A stretch of DNA of 64,000 bases. Source: an uncultured Christensenella sp. (GTDB lineage Bacteria; Bacillota; Clostridia; Christensenellales; UBA1242). The number at the start of each line of letters is the position of its first letter. The first letter of the stretch is position 1. The stretch is from positions 62,001 to 126,000 of the forward strand of contig CAJUGX010000002.1 of assembly GCA_910586385.1 (NCBI GenBank). The letters are read 5' to 3'. The notes beneath the pieces are model-generated. The model made no database searches, was not told the origin of the DNA, and was given only the letters and a program-made list of their open reading frames with translations. Positions 1 through 9,467 of this stretch are shown piece after piece. The position numbers were made by a program, and so were the translations under genes.

Positions 1-3000
1 CAACGTACTCACCATCATAAGAATCAGCATTCTCACTCTTTACAAACACAACGGTTTGCTTGTTTACTTGGACTGCAGAGTAGTTGTTGTCACCTTCTGC
101 CACTGCTTCTGCAAGAAGTTGAGTGTTTGCGGCAAGGACATAACTCACATTGCGGTAGGTCAAAATTCCATTCTTTGTGATAGAGAATGCTTCACCGTCC
201 GCTGTCACTGGAGAAACAACCTCTCCTGCCCCACCATAGACTTTGTCGAGTGTGTATGAAGGCACAAGATAAATGCTTGTGTTTGTATTTCCGTACACAT
301 TGACAGGGCTCCCATTTGCCACATTCACACCATCAGTAGATGGTCTTGAATAGAAGATTGAATAGTCAAAGTTTTTATCAAAATAATTTACGATGTAAAG
401 ATAAATTTTTTGTTCTTCCTTCACATTCAAAATACTGCTGAGTGTGATGTACGCAAGTCCAACATCCTTGACAGTGATGTTGCCGTTTACATCCACACTA
501 AGTTCGTTTGAAGCAGAGGAGATTGAAACATCTTGACTTGTCAAGCTGAATGGATAGAACTCAGAGTTTGGAGTGATGTAGTTGAGTCTTGCAATCTCAT
601 CTTTCACCAAACCTTCGCTCGTTCCATTAAGTCGTCCAGAAACGCCAAAGTAATAAAGCATATAAACTTTTACACTTTGTCCACCTTCTGTCATAGAGCC
701 AAGTTTCATTTGATAGTCACTTGCAAGAGTGCCGAGTGAAACGTCTCTCTTTTCAAATTCATAAGAGTAAGAAGTTCCGTCAGTCTTGAGGACAACATAG
801 TCCCCATAATAATCCTTTGTTGAAGCGTTTGTAGATGAAACAACTCCTTCAAGTTTTGATCTCTTCACATAACTTATTGCAGAGAATTTGCATCCAGTTG
901 TTGTATAGTTTCTGTTTACACTCAAAGCATTTCCAACTGCATAGAAAACTTCAACAGGGTTTATGTTTGTCTTGTTTTCGTCATAGAAATATGCTTGAGA
1001 TGACTTGATAAGCATTGCTGCTTCAAGTGCAGTGTTTCCAGCATCAACCGCTTCAAGTACATTGTCTGCACCATAATTTACACGATGCGCAGTTTGCAAA
1101 TAAGAGTCAAATCCGACGATTCCGCCAACATTATAGATTCCTCTCACAAAGATTCTTGAGGTATTTTCCACAACTGAGACAACTCTGACATTGTCTGTTG
1201 TTGCAAATCCAACAATTCCACCAATTGAGTCTTGGACATCTCCAACAAGGGCAATGCTGGAAATCTCACCTCCGACAAGAAGTCCGCCAACCTTGTTGTC
1301 AATGATTGAAGTGCTTCCATAAATTTTTGAAGAAGTCTTTTCGTTTGAGACTTTTCCGACAGCACCACCAACATAAACTTGATTTGTCAAACCAGCATTT
1401 CCAGTCACCCTTATTCTTGAAACTGCTGTATAAGCAGAATATCCATAAAGTTTGTATGATGCAAGAGCAGAAAGTTTTCTTTCAACAGTGCCATAAGAAA
1501 CACCCACAACACCGCCAGCATAAACATTTTGATTGCCTGTCACAATCTCAACAAAATCGTTGTAATATGCAAGGTTTTTGCTTGAGAGACCATTGTATTT
1601 CCCGTCTTTCACAGAGCCATCATATGCTGTGAAGTCTTGGACAACATAGCCATAGTTTTCACCAGCGACAGCCCCAAAGACAACAGAACTTTCAGCAGTG
1701 ATATTTGAAGCATACACTGTCACGCCAACATTCTCAAGTTTTCCCTTGTTTCTTGCTGTCAAAATTGAAGCATACGTTGTTTCATTTGCAGTCAAATCAA
1801 TTTTCCCGGAGAATGAAACATTTTCAATCTTTGCTCTCTGTCCAGCATCATCAACCGTTTCACTGCCAACTTGAGCAAAGAGGCCTGCATATGTAACCCC
1901 ATCAACACTCGCACAGAAATTGTTGTTTGAAACCGCAATGTTTGTGATTCCCGCTTGAGAACTTGTCCCAATCAGTGATCCACTGAACCCAACAAATCTA
2001 TACTGCCCATTTTCTTCCAAAACACCGATAGGGAGCGCCCCGCTGACAGAAGACATATCAATGGTTGTGCCAAGCTTGTAGTGACTTCTGAGCATTGTTT
2101 CATTTGAGTTGATTTCAAGCACATCATCCGCTGTTTCAAGTACGTACGGATTTTTCTCAGAGCCATTGCAATATTGAATGTCAATCACAATAGCTTCTTT
2201 TCCACCAAGCATCGTATAAGAACTACCCCACTCTGCAGGGAAGATATACAAAGTGCCAGAAAGATCATCGGTGAAGTTTTCTATGCTGATTCCTCTTTCA
2301 TTATAATAGTTGTAGAAATTTTCACAAGAGACTGTGATTGTATAAGCCCCACTCTCACCTGGTTCCACAAAGCAGTCCACCAAACTAACTTCGTTGTGCT
2401 CATACCCACTTGAAGCAACAAATTGAGTCACAATGTTTTTGTTTGTAGAATTTGTAGGATAGATATAAGCCCCAAATGGATAAGACATTTTTTTGCTTGA
2501 AAGATTGAGTTCTGTCAAGTTTGCAGCAAGCGAGATGTTTTCAACTGAGATAAATTCTTGTGATGTGATTCTCGCATTGAATCTTCTCGTGAGTTTTCTT
2601 TGGCTGATGTTTGCTTCCAAAACAAAACTGATTGAAGAGCTGTCATAAGCGTTTACATATGTCAAAGTCTCAATGTTGAACACACCATAATATCCCACGC
2701 TGTATTCGTTTGAAAATTCAACTTCATATGTTGCAACAGTCTCACCATCCACAACCTTTTCGTGTGTGAAGTTTGTTGCCAAAAACATAAGTCCGTTTGT
2801 GGCAACAACTTCGATTGTCTTGGTTGCACTCTCAGTTTTTCCATCAGCGGTCCAATATTTTGTTATGTTTACTTTTGTAGAAACACCACCAGCAACGGCA
2901 GTTCCGTTTGCCCTAAGTGCATAGAAATAAACAAATTTTTTGTCAAATTTTTCTTTTTGCAAAGATGTGTAATACTCATCGCCAGTCAAAGTGTATGAGT

Positions 3001-5518
3001 ACTCACCTTCTTCCCCTTCAATCAAACCTTCGGCAACGCCATAATCAAAGATTTCTGCAAAGTTTTCATTGAAGAAATATTGATTGAAGTTTCGTGAGTT
3101 CGCATTGTTTGCAACCGCATTCAATGTGACAGTTTTGTCACTTGCTTTTGTGTTTGTTCCATAATAAACCGTGTTGTCTGTTGCCCTTACAGAACCATTC
3201 TGCAAGTAGAACTCTTCCACCAAAGAATATGTTGACGCATGGACAAAAACCTGAAGTTCTCTAGCATCAGCCTTGAAGTCATCAACAACTTCACCCTTGA
3301 GCGTGAATGTTATGATTGTGTTTTCATTTTCAAGAGCAGTCATCAAACGATAATTGTCGCCAGATGGTGACACAACAACATATTGATTGCTTGTTTCAAA
3401 ACTTATTCCGCCGGCCTTGACGTTTGCATTGAAACCAATGTATGCGACACTTCCAAAAATGATAGCATCTTTGTTTGAATTGTTCAAAATTTCAAGACTC
3501 AAAATATTGTCAAACTCAGCATCTTCTTCTCTTGAATAAGCGTATGAAGAAACTGCATCATTTCCAGAATCCAAAAGGAAGACTTCTGTTGTTTCTGGTT
3601 GAAGAGACTTGATTACAGAGATTGTGATTGAAGTGCTTGTTCCATTGTCAAGATAAATTGTATAAACTGCACTGTCACCTTCCATGATAGGTGTGATTGT
3701 CAAATTCAAATAATATCTTCCACCCACCTCAATGTAAGGGTTGTTTTTGTCAATATCAATTGAAACAATGCTTGTCGAAGATTGACATCTATAAGTCACA
3801 TCTTGAAACATCTGATCGGCATAGAGTTGTTTGTTGAAAGAAACTGCTCCAGCGTCAGCATCAAACACAAAACGTGATCTTTCTGAAACTGTGTAACCTT
3901 CCGAACGCATGATTGCAGTTGCACCTTTGATGATGATGCAATTGATATCCAAAGTGAGTTCGTTTGGCAGGATGTCACTCACCAAATGCACTGTCACAGA
4001 AGTGGCCAAAGAATCGTTGCCACCGAGATCACCCTTTCCTCTTATATAGAAAGATTTGCTAAGGTCAGCATAGAGTCTTGAATCTCCACTTGCCACAGGG
4101 TCATTGTCGCCATATTTCACATCTATACTTGTTGCATCAAAAGTGAGATAAACACCTTTGAAATTTGGAGAAGAATTGAATCCAGAAACAACATCAACAA
4201 AAACCTCTTGCCAACCAAATCTGTCGTTTTCATATTCATTGTACAAATAGAATGTCTCAGGCTCTGGTGTGCCATTCACTGTGATAGAAGTTGGAGCAAT
4301 CTCAATGTCAATTTGATAGTCAAGCGAAACATTCACACTTTCATCAAAGACATCGGCTGCAAGTTTATAGAAGACGCTGAATGAGAGGTCTGTTGAGTTT
4401 TGAGTCTGTGAATTTTGGCTTATCTTCCAATAATGCACAACATTTCCATGCTCGATTTCTTCATTCATAGCCTCATCATACAAATCAACATCAACAAAGT
4501 TGTTTGATGTTTCTTTGATAAATGAGATTTCGCTGTCAACAACGGCGCTTATCATCTCAATCTTCAAGATGAAATTTCTCATATCAATATCAGCTGGGCT
4601 GTTTGGCACAATGACAATTCTATTGCTTTCAAGTGGCTTGAAATCCACTTCGTTTGTTCTTTCATTCAAATATCCACCAGAAATCTGGACATCCAAACTT
4701 GGCAAAACATAGATATCTGAAAATGCGTAAACAATTTTTTCATATTCAGAATTGCCAACTGAATGATCATAGATTGAAATCATTTTGAAACTGCTTGGCA
4801 AAGTGTCAAACTCATGGATTGCCACCCCATTCAAATAGAGCCTGAGGATGTTTTGATTGCCCTCTTTTTCAAGTTTAGCTTGATCAAAACGGACAATTCC
4901 AGCTTCGATATCAGCACCTGTGCCATCAAATCCGCTAAGCACACCGCTCGCCTCGTCAATTTGATCAATTTCAAAAGATCTTTCATCAAAATCAAATCTT
5001 GATGTAAAGAGATAATGCGAAAGCTTTGTATTTGTTGTGTGCAAATCAAAGTCAAACATATTTGGTGCAGGGATAAAATCTGTGTCATTTGAAAGATAAA
5101 GCACACCATCTCTTGTAGACATCGAAGTTGAATATTGAGTGACGTTCACATCAACAAAACATTCTTTGCCACCCTCATAAGTTTTGACATGGAGTTGTCC
5201 CTGACCACCAGCAATCGCCTTGATTGTCACTCTGATCTGTTTGTTGTTTAAGTATTTGACTGATGATGTTTCAAAAATTTCTTCAGATGAGTCACTTCTT
5301 GAGCCTACCGAAACACGATTGCTGAATCCTTTTTTATAATTTTCTACGGTAAATGTAACCTCTGCCGTGTCTCCAACCTCAAGTTCAAGCGAAGAGACAT
5401 TTGTAGAGAGCGAAATTTTGCTGTAATCAATCTTACAGCCAGCGAAAAAGATACCTGCAAACAAAAATGCAAATGCACCACATAAACTGATCAAAACATT
5501 TTTCAATATTTTTGTCAT
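1..5518 (-). CDS. giant GLUG-type surface lipoprotein A (3' end beyond the window)
   Basis: The frame is open from an ATG at 5518 to the left edge, giving at least 1839 codons; the C terminus is missing. The start is supported by an AAAAGGAA Shine-Dalgarno just upstream. The N terminus is a lipoprotein signal: short Lys-poor start, hydrophobic stretch and lipobox FAGC, so the protein should be exported by Sec and lipid-anchored. Residues to about 1100 look like serial beta-sandwich (Ig/BIG-like) domains with no enzyme motif. About residue 1123 there is the lead-in 'NPYVLETADDVLEI', typical of GLUG adhesins, and residues about 1330-1470 carry repeated GGVVG/GGAVG/GGIVG motifs, expected to form a right-handed beta-helix. 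After that another beta-rich part follows. It sits 21 nt after the VirB4-like gene and is probably cotranscribed with it. An adhesin or matrix role is inferred from architecture only. Confidence 0.85.
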   Translation of the reverse strand, partial: MTKILKNVLISLCGAFAFLFAGIFFAGCKIDYSKISLSTNVSSLELEVGDTAEVTFTVENYKKGFSNRVSVGSRSDSSEEIFETSSVKYLNNKQIRVTIKAIAGGQGQLHVKTYEGGKECFVDVNVTQYSTSMSTRDGVLYLSNDTDFIPAPNMFDFDLHTTNTKLSHYLFTSRFDFDERSFEIDQIDEASGVLSGFDGTGADIEAGIVRFDQAKLEKEGNQNILRLYLNGVAIHEFDTLPSSFKMISIYDHSVGNSEYEKIVYAFSDIYVLPSLDVQISGGYLNERTNEVDFKPLESNRIVIVPNSPADIDMRNFILKIEMISAVVDSEISFIKETSNNFVDVDLYDEAMNEEIEHGNVVHYWKISQNSQTQNSTDLSFSVFYKLAADVFDESVNVSLDYQIDIEIAPTSITVNGTPEPETFYLYNEYENDRFGWQEVFVDVVSGFNSSPNFKGVYLTFDATSIDVKYGDNDPVASGDSRLYADLSKSFYIRGKGDLGGNDSLATSVTVHLVSDILPNELTLDINCIIIKGATAIMRSEGYTVSERSRFVFDADAGAVSFNKQLYADQMFQDVTYRCQSSTSIVSIDIDKNNPYIEVGGRYYLNLTITPIMEGDSAVYTIYLDNGTSTSITISVIKSLQPETTEVFLLDSGNDAVSSYAYSREEDAEFDNILSLEILNNSNKDAIIFGSVAYIGFNANVKAGGISFETSNQYVVVSPSGDNYRLMTALENENTIITFTLKGEVVDDFKADARELQVFVHASTYSLVEEFYLQNGSVRATDNTVYYGTNTKASDKTVTLNAVANNANSRNFNQYFFNENFAEIFDYGVAEGLIEGEEGEYSYTLTGDEYYTSLQKEKFDKKFVYFYALRANGTAVAGGVSTKVNITKYWTADGKTESATKTIEVVATNGLMFLATNFTHEKVVDGETVATYEVEFSNEYSVGYYGVFNIETLTYVNAYDSSSISFVLEANISQRKLTRRFNARITSQEFISVENISLAANLTELNLSSKKMSYPFGAYIYPTNSTNKNIVTQFVASSGYEHNEVSLVDCFVEPGESGAYTITVSCENFYNYYNERGISIENFTDDLSGTLYIFPAEWGSSYTMLGGKEAIVIDIQYCNGSEKNPYVLETADDVLEINSNETMLRSHYKLGTTIDMSSVSGALPIGVLEENGQYRFVGFSGSLIGTSSQAGITNIAVSNNNFCASVDGVTYAGLFAQVGSETVDDAGQRAKIENVSFSGKIDLTANETTYASILTARNKGKLENVGVTVYASNITAESSVVFGAVAGENYGYVVQDFTAYDGSVKDGKYNGLSSKNLAYYNDFVEIVTGNQNVYAGGVVGVSYGTVERKLSALASYKLYGYSAYTAVSRIRVTGNAGLTNQVYVGGAVGKVSNEKTSSKIYGSTSIIDNKVGGLLVGGEISSIALVGDVQDSIGGIVGFATTDNVRVVSVVENTSRIFVRGIYNVGGIVGFDSYLQTAHRVNYGADNVLEAVDAGNTALEAAMLIKSSQAYFYDENKTNINPVEVFYAVGNALSVNRNYTTTGCKFSAISYVKRSKLEGVVSSTNASTKDYYGDYVVLKTDGTSYSYEFEKRDVSLGTLASDYQMKLGSMTEGGQSVKVYMLYYFGVSGRLNGTSEGLVKDEIARLNYITPNSEFYPFSLTSQDVSISSASNELSVDVNGNITVKDVGLAYITLSSILNVKEEQKIYLYIVNYFDKNFDYSIFYSRPSTDGVNVANGSPVNVYGNTNTSIYLVPSYTLDKVYGGAGEVVSPVTADGEAFSITKNGILTYRNVSYVLAANTQLLAEAVAEGDNNYSAVQVNKQTVVFVKSENADSYDGEYV

Positions 5519-5539
5519 AGGTTTCCTTTTTCTGAAATT

Positions 5540-8236
5540 TTATTTTCCTTCAAAGAGTTGTCTTACATAATCTGAAGCAACAATCTGAACTGTTGTTCTT
5601 GATGACGCCCCAGTGATAAGGAAAGCTTGTCCGACACCTGCAGTAACAATTGTGTTTTGTTCTTCCTCGTTGATACCGCCAGACTTTTCATAAAGCTGAA
5701 CAAGGTCGGAAATGTCGGCTGGTGCAAGCGAGAAGATAAGTGAATACTGACACGCGTTAATAACGGCGGTTGACTGTCTTCTGATTTCTTCTGTACCAAC
5801 AAAGTCGGCAATGTTCTGAGTAATAACAATCTGCATTCCGCCGTACTTTCTGATACGCTTAGCCATCTGAGCCATGAAGTCAAGCGCGATAGGATATTTT
5901 GGATTGATGAAGATGTGTGCTTCATCGACCGCGATGATGACTTTTCTGTTTTTACGATACTTCTTGTTGAAGTCCTTGTTGTTGATAATTTCGTTGTTCA
6001 GATATCTAAACACCAAAAGCATCTGTGCGTTTGTAATCTGAGCGTTGTTTCCAGCAACCAATGCTTGAAAGTTGAAAGTAACGAAGTTTTCATTTGTTTC
6101 AATTGATGTTGGGCCATTCCAAAGAGCACTGTTTCTTCCACCTGAAGCAAATTTTTTGATGTATGTTTCAACAGTCATCAAGTTTCTGAGCGAGAATTCA
6201 TCTTTGGCAGTCTTGATTCTTGCCAAAATCAAAGCGTACAAGTCGTCAAAGATAGGATAATCTTCTGCCTTAAGTCTTGCAAGGTTTGAATATTCATCAA
6301 TACCTTTCTCTTTGTAAACGTCGATGATGAGTGAGTTGAGCACTTCAAACGCATCCGAATTGATACCTTCCAAAATAACTCTGAAGAATTGCTCCAAGAA
6401 CTGCAAATGTTGTGAGAATGAGTCATCTTTCTTTTCCATCTTCTTCTTTTTTGGAATTGGTCTGCCGTACTCATCAAGTTGTTCTTCTTCATCATCCTCT
6501 TCGTCTTCAGATGCTTCCAAAGATGAAATAACGTGGAATGGGTTCAAAATACCATAAGTTGACGAACCAACGTCGATGAACTTTCCCCCAAGGCTGGCTG
6601 TCAAGTCTTTATATTCGTTTTCCGGGTCAAGAATAAAGATTTTGCAGTTGTCAGCAGCAAGATTTGTCAAAAGTGTCTTTGTTGCATAACTCTTTCCAGA
6701 ACCTGACTTTCCGATAACCATCATGTTTGAGTTTACTCTTTCTCTATCTCTCTTGAAGAAGTCAACAAACACCGGGTATTCGTTGTCGCCGATGTAGAAG
6801 CCGTTTGGATCTTGCAAAGCGTTTGAAATAAATGGGAATGCCGCAGCAAGAGTTGAAGTTGGGATTCCACGAAGAGTACCTTTGAGCCCGTCTCTTCTTG
6901 AAACGTTTGAGGAAATAAATCCGTCAATCTGTTTTGCAAAAAGTTCGCTATATCTATAACCTTGTTGCTTAAGCATCGCTCTGACATCTTTCTTTGCTGA
7001 GTCTTCAGCAATGATGTATGTGTTGACGTTAAACAAGGTTTGGTTGTTTGTTTTCAAACTTTGAAGCAATCCCCTGAGGGTTTCAAGGTGAGTCTGCATT
7101 TCAATCTGAGCAGAACTTCTTCCCGCTTTCGAAAGCTTTGTCTCCATTTCCATGATGGCACGGTCAATTTGCTTTTCAGATTCCATTCTTCCGATAGGGT
7201 TGAATTTCATGACAGTCCTTGTTCTGTCCATAAGGAACACACCCGCACCCCAAGCATTTCCAACTTGAAGTGGATAGTCTGACAAAGCAAAACAACGATA
7301 ACATTGGTTATCCACAAAATAACGAGCAATGTTGAATTTGATTTTGTCTGGAGTTGCCCAGTTCATCTGCTCTGTGATAGGAATCACTTCCAACTCTCTT
7401 TCATCAAAGTCCTTTCCCAAGTTTGCTTTGAGGAAGACAAGCAAATCATTTCCCTCAACTCTCTTTGCTGTGATTGGGTTAAGTGAAGCAGCCATGGCAT
7501 TGATCATACCGCTGATTGTGTTGTCAAGCACTTCTCTATCCTTGTCATAAACAACAACGTAGAAGTGATCCTTGAAGACTTTTGCTTGACGGTTCATCAT
7601 CTCATAAAGCGAAACCCTTTCTTCAAAGATTGGTGCACGGGAATCGATTTCCTTTTGAGAAACCTGTCCATCATACTGCATGTCATAAAGCACGTCATAC
7701 TTGTGGTTTTCGTTGTAGATATATCTATCCAAAACCATAGGCTTGCTGATTTTGACAAGTTCGCATGTTTGGTCTGGAGTGAGTCTTCGAAGCGCGTTTG
7801 CAAAAGACTCGATGACATTGTCTTGATAATATTCGGTCAAGAGTGTGAAAAACATTGGTTGCACTTCAATGACTTGAGCATAATAAAGTCCGAAGTTTAT
7901 GTATCTGTCTTGGTAGATGCCTTCATAAGCAATCATCTCATGGATGTTTGATTTTTTCTTTTCGCCATCCCCCTTTGAAAATTTCTTTTTCTGGACGGAG
8001 TATCTCGTCAGAAAAACAATCGTGACATAGAAACGTTCTTCATCGGCAAGTTTCAAAAACATTGAGATTGCAATGATAAGCCAAGCAATCGCAATCCAGA
8101 TATGAAACTCAAAATTTGCCAAAAACAAAACGATTGCAATGGCAATAAAAACAAGTCCCAACAATAGGTCGAGACCAGTGACACCTCTGATGAATTCAGA
8201 TTTAACTTTTGTTTTTCTAGGAATAACTCTAACCAT
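5540..8236 (-). CDS. VirB4/TrsE-type conjugation ATPase with PrgI-like N-terminal membrane domain
   Basis: 898 aa. Residues about 1-85 hold a basic start, 'RVIPRK', then two close hydrophobic segments, resembling the small T4SS membrane protein PrgI fused in front of VirB4. Then comes the VirB4 N domain and a RecA-like motor with Walker A GKSGSGKS near residue 512 and Walker B 'VIIAVDEAH' near 765, followed by 'QIVITQN' of the helicase-like core. VirB4 ATPases energise type IV secretion or conjugative transfer at the inner membrane. An odd feature is a very acidic then basic insertion at about residues 572-605 (DEEDDEEE... KKKKMEKK) just after the Walker region. RBS AGAGAGGG precedes the ATG. 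No relaxase, coupling protein, VirB6 or lytic enzyme of a T4SS is visible in the window, so this is an orphan here; its only close partner is the giant lipoprotein gene downstream. VirB4 family assignment is firm, cargo unknown. Confidence 0.88.
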   Translation of the reverse strand: MVRVIPRKTKVKSEFIRGVTGLDLLLGLVFIAIAIVLFLANFEFHIWIAIAWLIIAISMFLKLADEERFYVTIVFLTRYSVQKKKFSKGDGEKKKSNIHEMIAYEGIYQDRYINFGLYYAQVIEVQPMFFTLLTEYYQDNVIESFANALRRLTPDQTCELVKISKPMVLDRYIYNENHKYDVLYDMQYDGQVSQKEIDSRAPIFEERVSLYEMMNRQAKVFKDHFYVVVYDKDREVLDNTISGMINAMAASLNPITAKRVEGNDLLVFLKANLGKDFDERELEVIPITEQMNWATPDKIKFNIARYFVDNQCYRCFALSDYPLQVGNAWGAGVFLMDRTRTVMKFNPIGRMESEKQIDRAIMEMETKLSKAGRSSAQIEMQTHLETLRGLLQSLKTNNQTLFNVNTYIIAEDSAKKDVRAMLKQQGYRYSELFAKQIDGFISSNVSRRDGLKGTLRGIPTSTLAAAFPFISNALQDPNGFYIGDNEYPVFVDFFKRDRERVNSNMMVIGKSGSGKSYATKTLLTNLAADNCKIFILDPENEYKDLTASLGGKFIDVGSSTYGILNPFHVISSLEASEDEEDDEEEQLDEYGRPIPKKKKMEKKDDSFSQHLQFLEQFFRVILEGINSDAFEVLNSLIIDVYKEKGIDEYSNLARLKAEDYPIFDDLYALILARIKTAKDEFSLRNLMTVETYIKKFASGGRNSALWNGPTSIETNENFVTFNFQALVAGNNAQITNAQMLLVFRYLNNEIINNKDFNKKYRKNRKVIIAVDEAHIFINPKYPIALDFMAQMAKRIRKYGGMQIVITQNIADFVGTEEIRRQSTAVINACQYSLIFSLAPADISDLVQLYEKSGGINEEEQNTIVTAGVGQAFLITGASSRTTVQIVASDYVRQLFEGK

Positions 8237-8402
8237 AATTTCCCTCTCTTTGATATGATACTACAAATATGGCTAAAAATACAAATAAATTGATAAGAAA
8301 AAATATTCAATAATATAAAATATTATTTTTCTCAAAAATCCCTAGAAATTGCTAAATTAAACGCATAGAGCGATTTGAAAAAATATTATTAATGATTTTT
8401 TG

Positions 8403-9065
8403 CTATTTTTTTATGGCAAAAAACAATTCATTTAATTTATTATGTTTTTTTGCATTTTCAAAAATATTTCTTGTTATTTTTTCATTTTTGAAAATTATTT
8501 TTTCGTTGTTATATCCAAAAACATCAACCGCAGCAAGTTTTCCAGCAAAGAAGTTGTATGAGAGATTGATTTTCTCTGGAGCAACTTTCTCTTTTTCCAT
8601 AGATAAAACCTCAACTTTTTGCTCTGAAGAAATCAACTCAAATGGCCTTGGGTTGTTTTTTCTTTTTGATTTCCCTTTCAGAAAAACGCAGTCTTCGCCA
8701 ACAAAACTCACAAGCCTTGAAGCAATTTCTGCCTTGTCTGTGCAAAGGAATTTCAACTTTCTTTTTTCAAAAACAAGACTCTCGACCGTTCCAAGGCTGC
8801 AACCATCACCACTCAAGACTTCTTTTCCAAACAGATTTCTTTCTCTTGAAGAGACAAATTCCAGCTTTGAAAAGTCAGAAATCAAAACAACATCCCACGC
8901 CTTTTGGATGTCTTCAAACATCAAAAGATATTCAGCTTCGGTCTCTTCGTCAACAACAAAAAGCCCACTGGCAGCCATCTTCTGAAAGTCTACATACACA
9001 TCAAGCACATAACCTATCATTTTTCCAGTGCTCTCATCCACAACTTTTTTTGCCAAATATTCCAC
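8403..9065 (-). CDS. PRC-barrel domain protein
   Basis: 220 aa starting at GTG 9065, chosen because AGAGGTGG lies just before it and the family motif begins immediately. The first residues 'DESTGKMIGYVLDVYVD' fit the PRC-barrel pattern (a ligand-binding or RNA-processing-associated beta-barrel, as in the RimM C domain and photosynthetic reaction centre H subunit). A second PRC-like repeat may begin near residue 85 ('VLSGDGCSLGTVESLVF'), and a third near 170 ('NFFAGKLAAVDVFGYN'). No signal peptide or membrane segment is visible, so it should be cytoplasmic. It is codirectional with and 166 nt upstream of the VirB4-like gene. In spore formers PRC-barrel proteins of this kind are often annotated YlmC/YmxH-like, but I cannot assign a specific one. 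Function unknown. Confidence 0.7.
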   Translation of the reverse strand: MEYLAKKVVDESTGKMIGYVLDVYVDFQKMAASGLFVVDEETEAEYLLMFEDIQKAWDVVLISDFSKLEFVSSRERNLFGKEVLSGDGCSLGTVESLVFEKRKLKFLCTDKAEIASRLVSFVGEDCVFLKGKSKRKNNPRPFELISSEQKVEVLSMEKEKVAPEKINLSYNFFAGKLAAVDVFGYNNEKIIFKNEKITRNIFENAKKHNKLNELFFAIKK

Positions 9066-9182
9066 AATCCACCTCTAAAGTTTTTTATGCAAGCACTTTT
9101 CAAAAAAGATGTAAATCACAAAATCCGACCGAAAATTCAATTTTTCGAGAAAGATTTTTTGCGCCAACTTTCATCAAACAAT

Positions 9183-9212
9183 TTGACATAAAAGTCGTGA
9201 TTGTGCTATCAT
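9183..9212 (+). promoter_or_regulatory. promoter of the DUF1858 gene
   Basis: TTGACA at 9183-9188 and TATCAT at 9207-9212, spacer 18 nt, followed by AGGAG at 9219-9223 and ATG at 9232. Confidence 0.7.
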
Positions 9213-9231
9213 TTTTTTAGGAGAAAAGTCA

Positions 9232-9438
9232 ATGGCAAAAAAGAAAAAGATTACGAAAGATATGACAATCGGCGAAGTGATGAATATGTCACCTGACCTT
9301 GCAGAAGTCTTTATGGGATTTGGAATGCACTGCATCTCTTGTCCTGTCAGCCAAATGGAAACAGTTGAAGAAGCTGGAATGGTGCATGGCGTCGACCTCG
9401 ATTTTCTTTTGCAAAAGTTGAATGAAAACTTAAAATAA
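9232..9438 (+). CDS. DUF1858 hybrid-cluster-associated redox disulfide protein
   Basis: 68 aa, complete. 'ITKDMTIGEVMNMSPDLAEVF' followed by 'GMHCISCPVS' is the DUF1858 signature, with a CxxC pair near residues 34-37 on a small helical domain. Family members occur free-standing or fused to redox and hybrid-cluster proteins, and are thought to act as redox or metal-sensing partners; the substrate is not known. It has its own strong promoter, a good RBS (AGGAG, 8 nt before ATG), and a terminator directly after the stop, so it is a monocistronic unit. It is the only plus-strand gene in the first 20 kb, convergent with the MFS gene. Confidence 0.88.
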   Translation: MAKKKKITKDMTIGEVMNMSPDLAEVFMGFGMHCISCPVSQMETVEEAGMVHGVDLDFLLQKLNENLK

Positions 9439-9467
9439 AAACACCCGTCACTCGGGTGTTTTTTTGT
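9439..9467. terminator. bidirectional intrinsic terminator, DUF1858/MFS
   Basis: Stem ACACCCG/CGGGTGT with loop TCACT and a T7 run on the plus strand, A-run on the other side. The stop codon of the convergent MFS gene (9448-9450) lies inside the hairpin. Confidence 0.85.

Noticed and set aside
5540..8236. A conjugative element or ICE around the VirB4-like gene.
   Set aside because: No relaxase, VirD4, integrase, direct repeats or tRNA end is present within the window; VirB4 alone is not enough.
8642..9220. A 192-codon plus-strand frame opposite the PRC-barrel gene.
   Set aside because: Antisense to a gene with recognisable PRC motif and RBS; the translation is Gln/His/Ser-rich without domain features.
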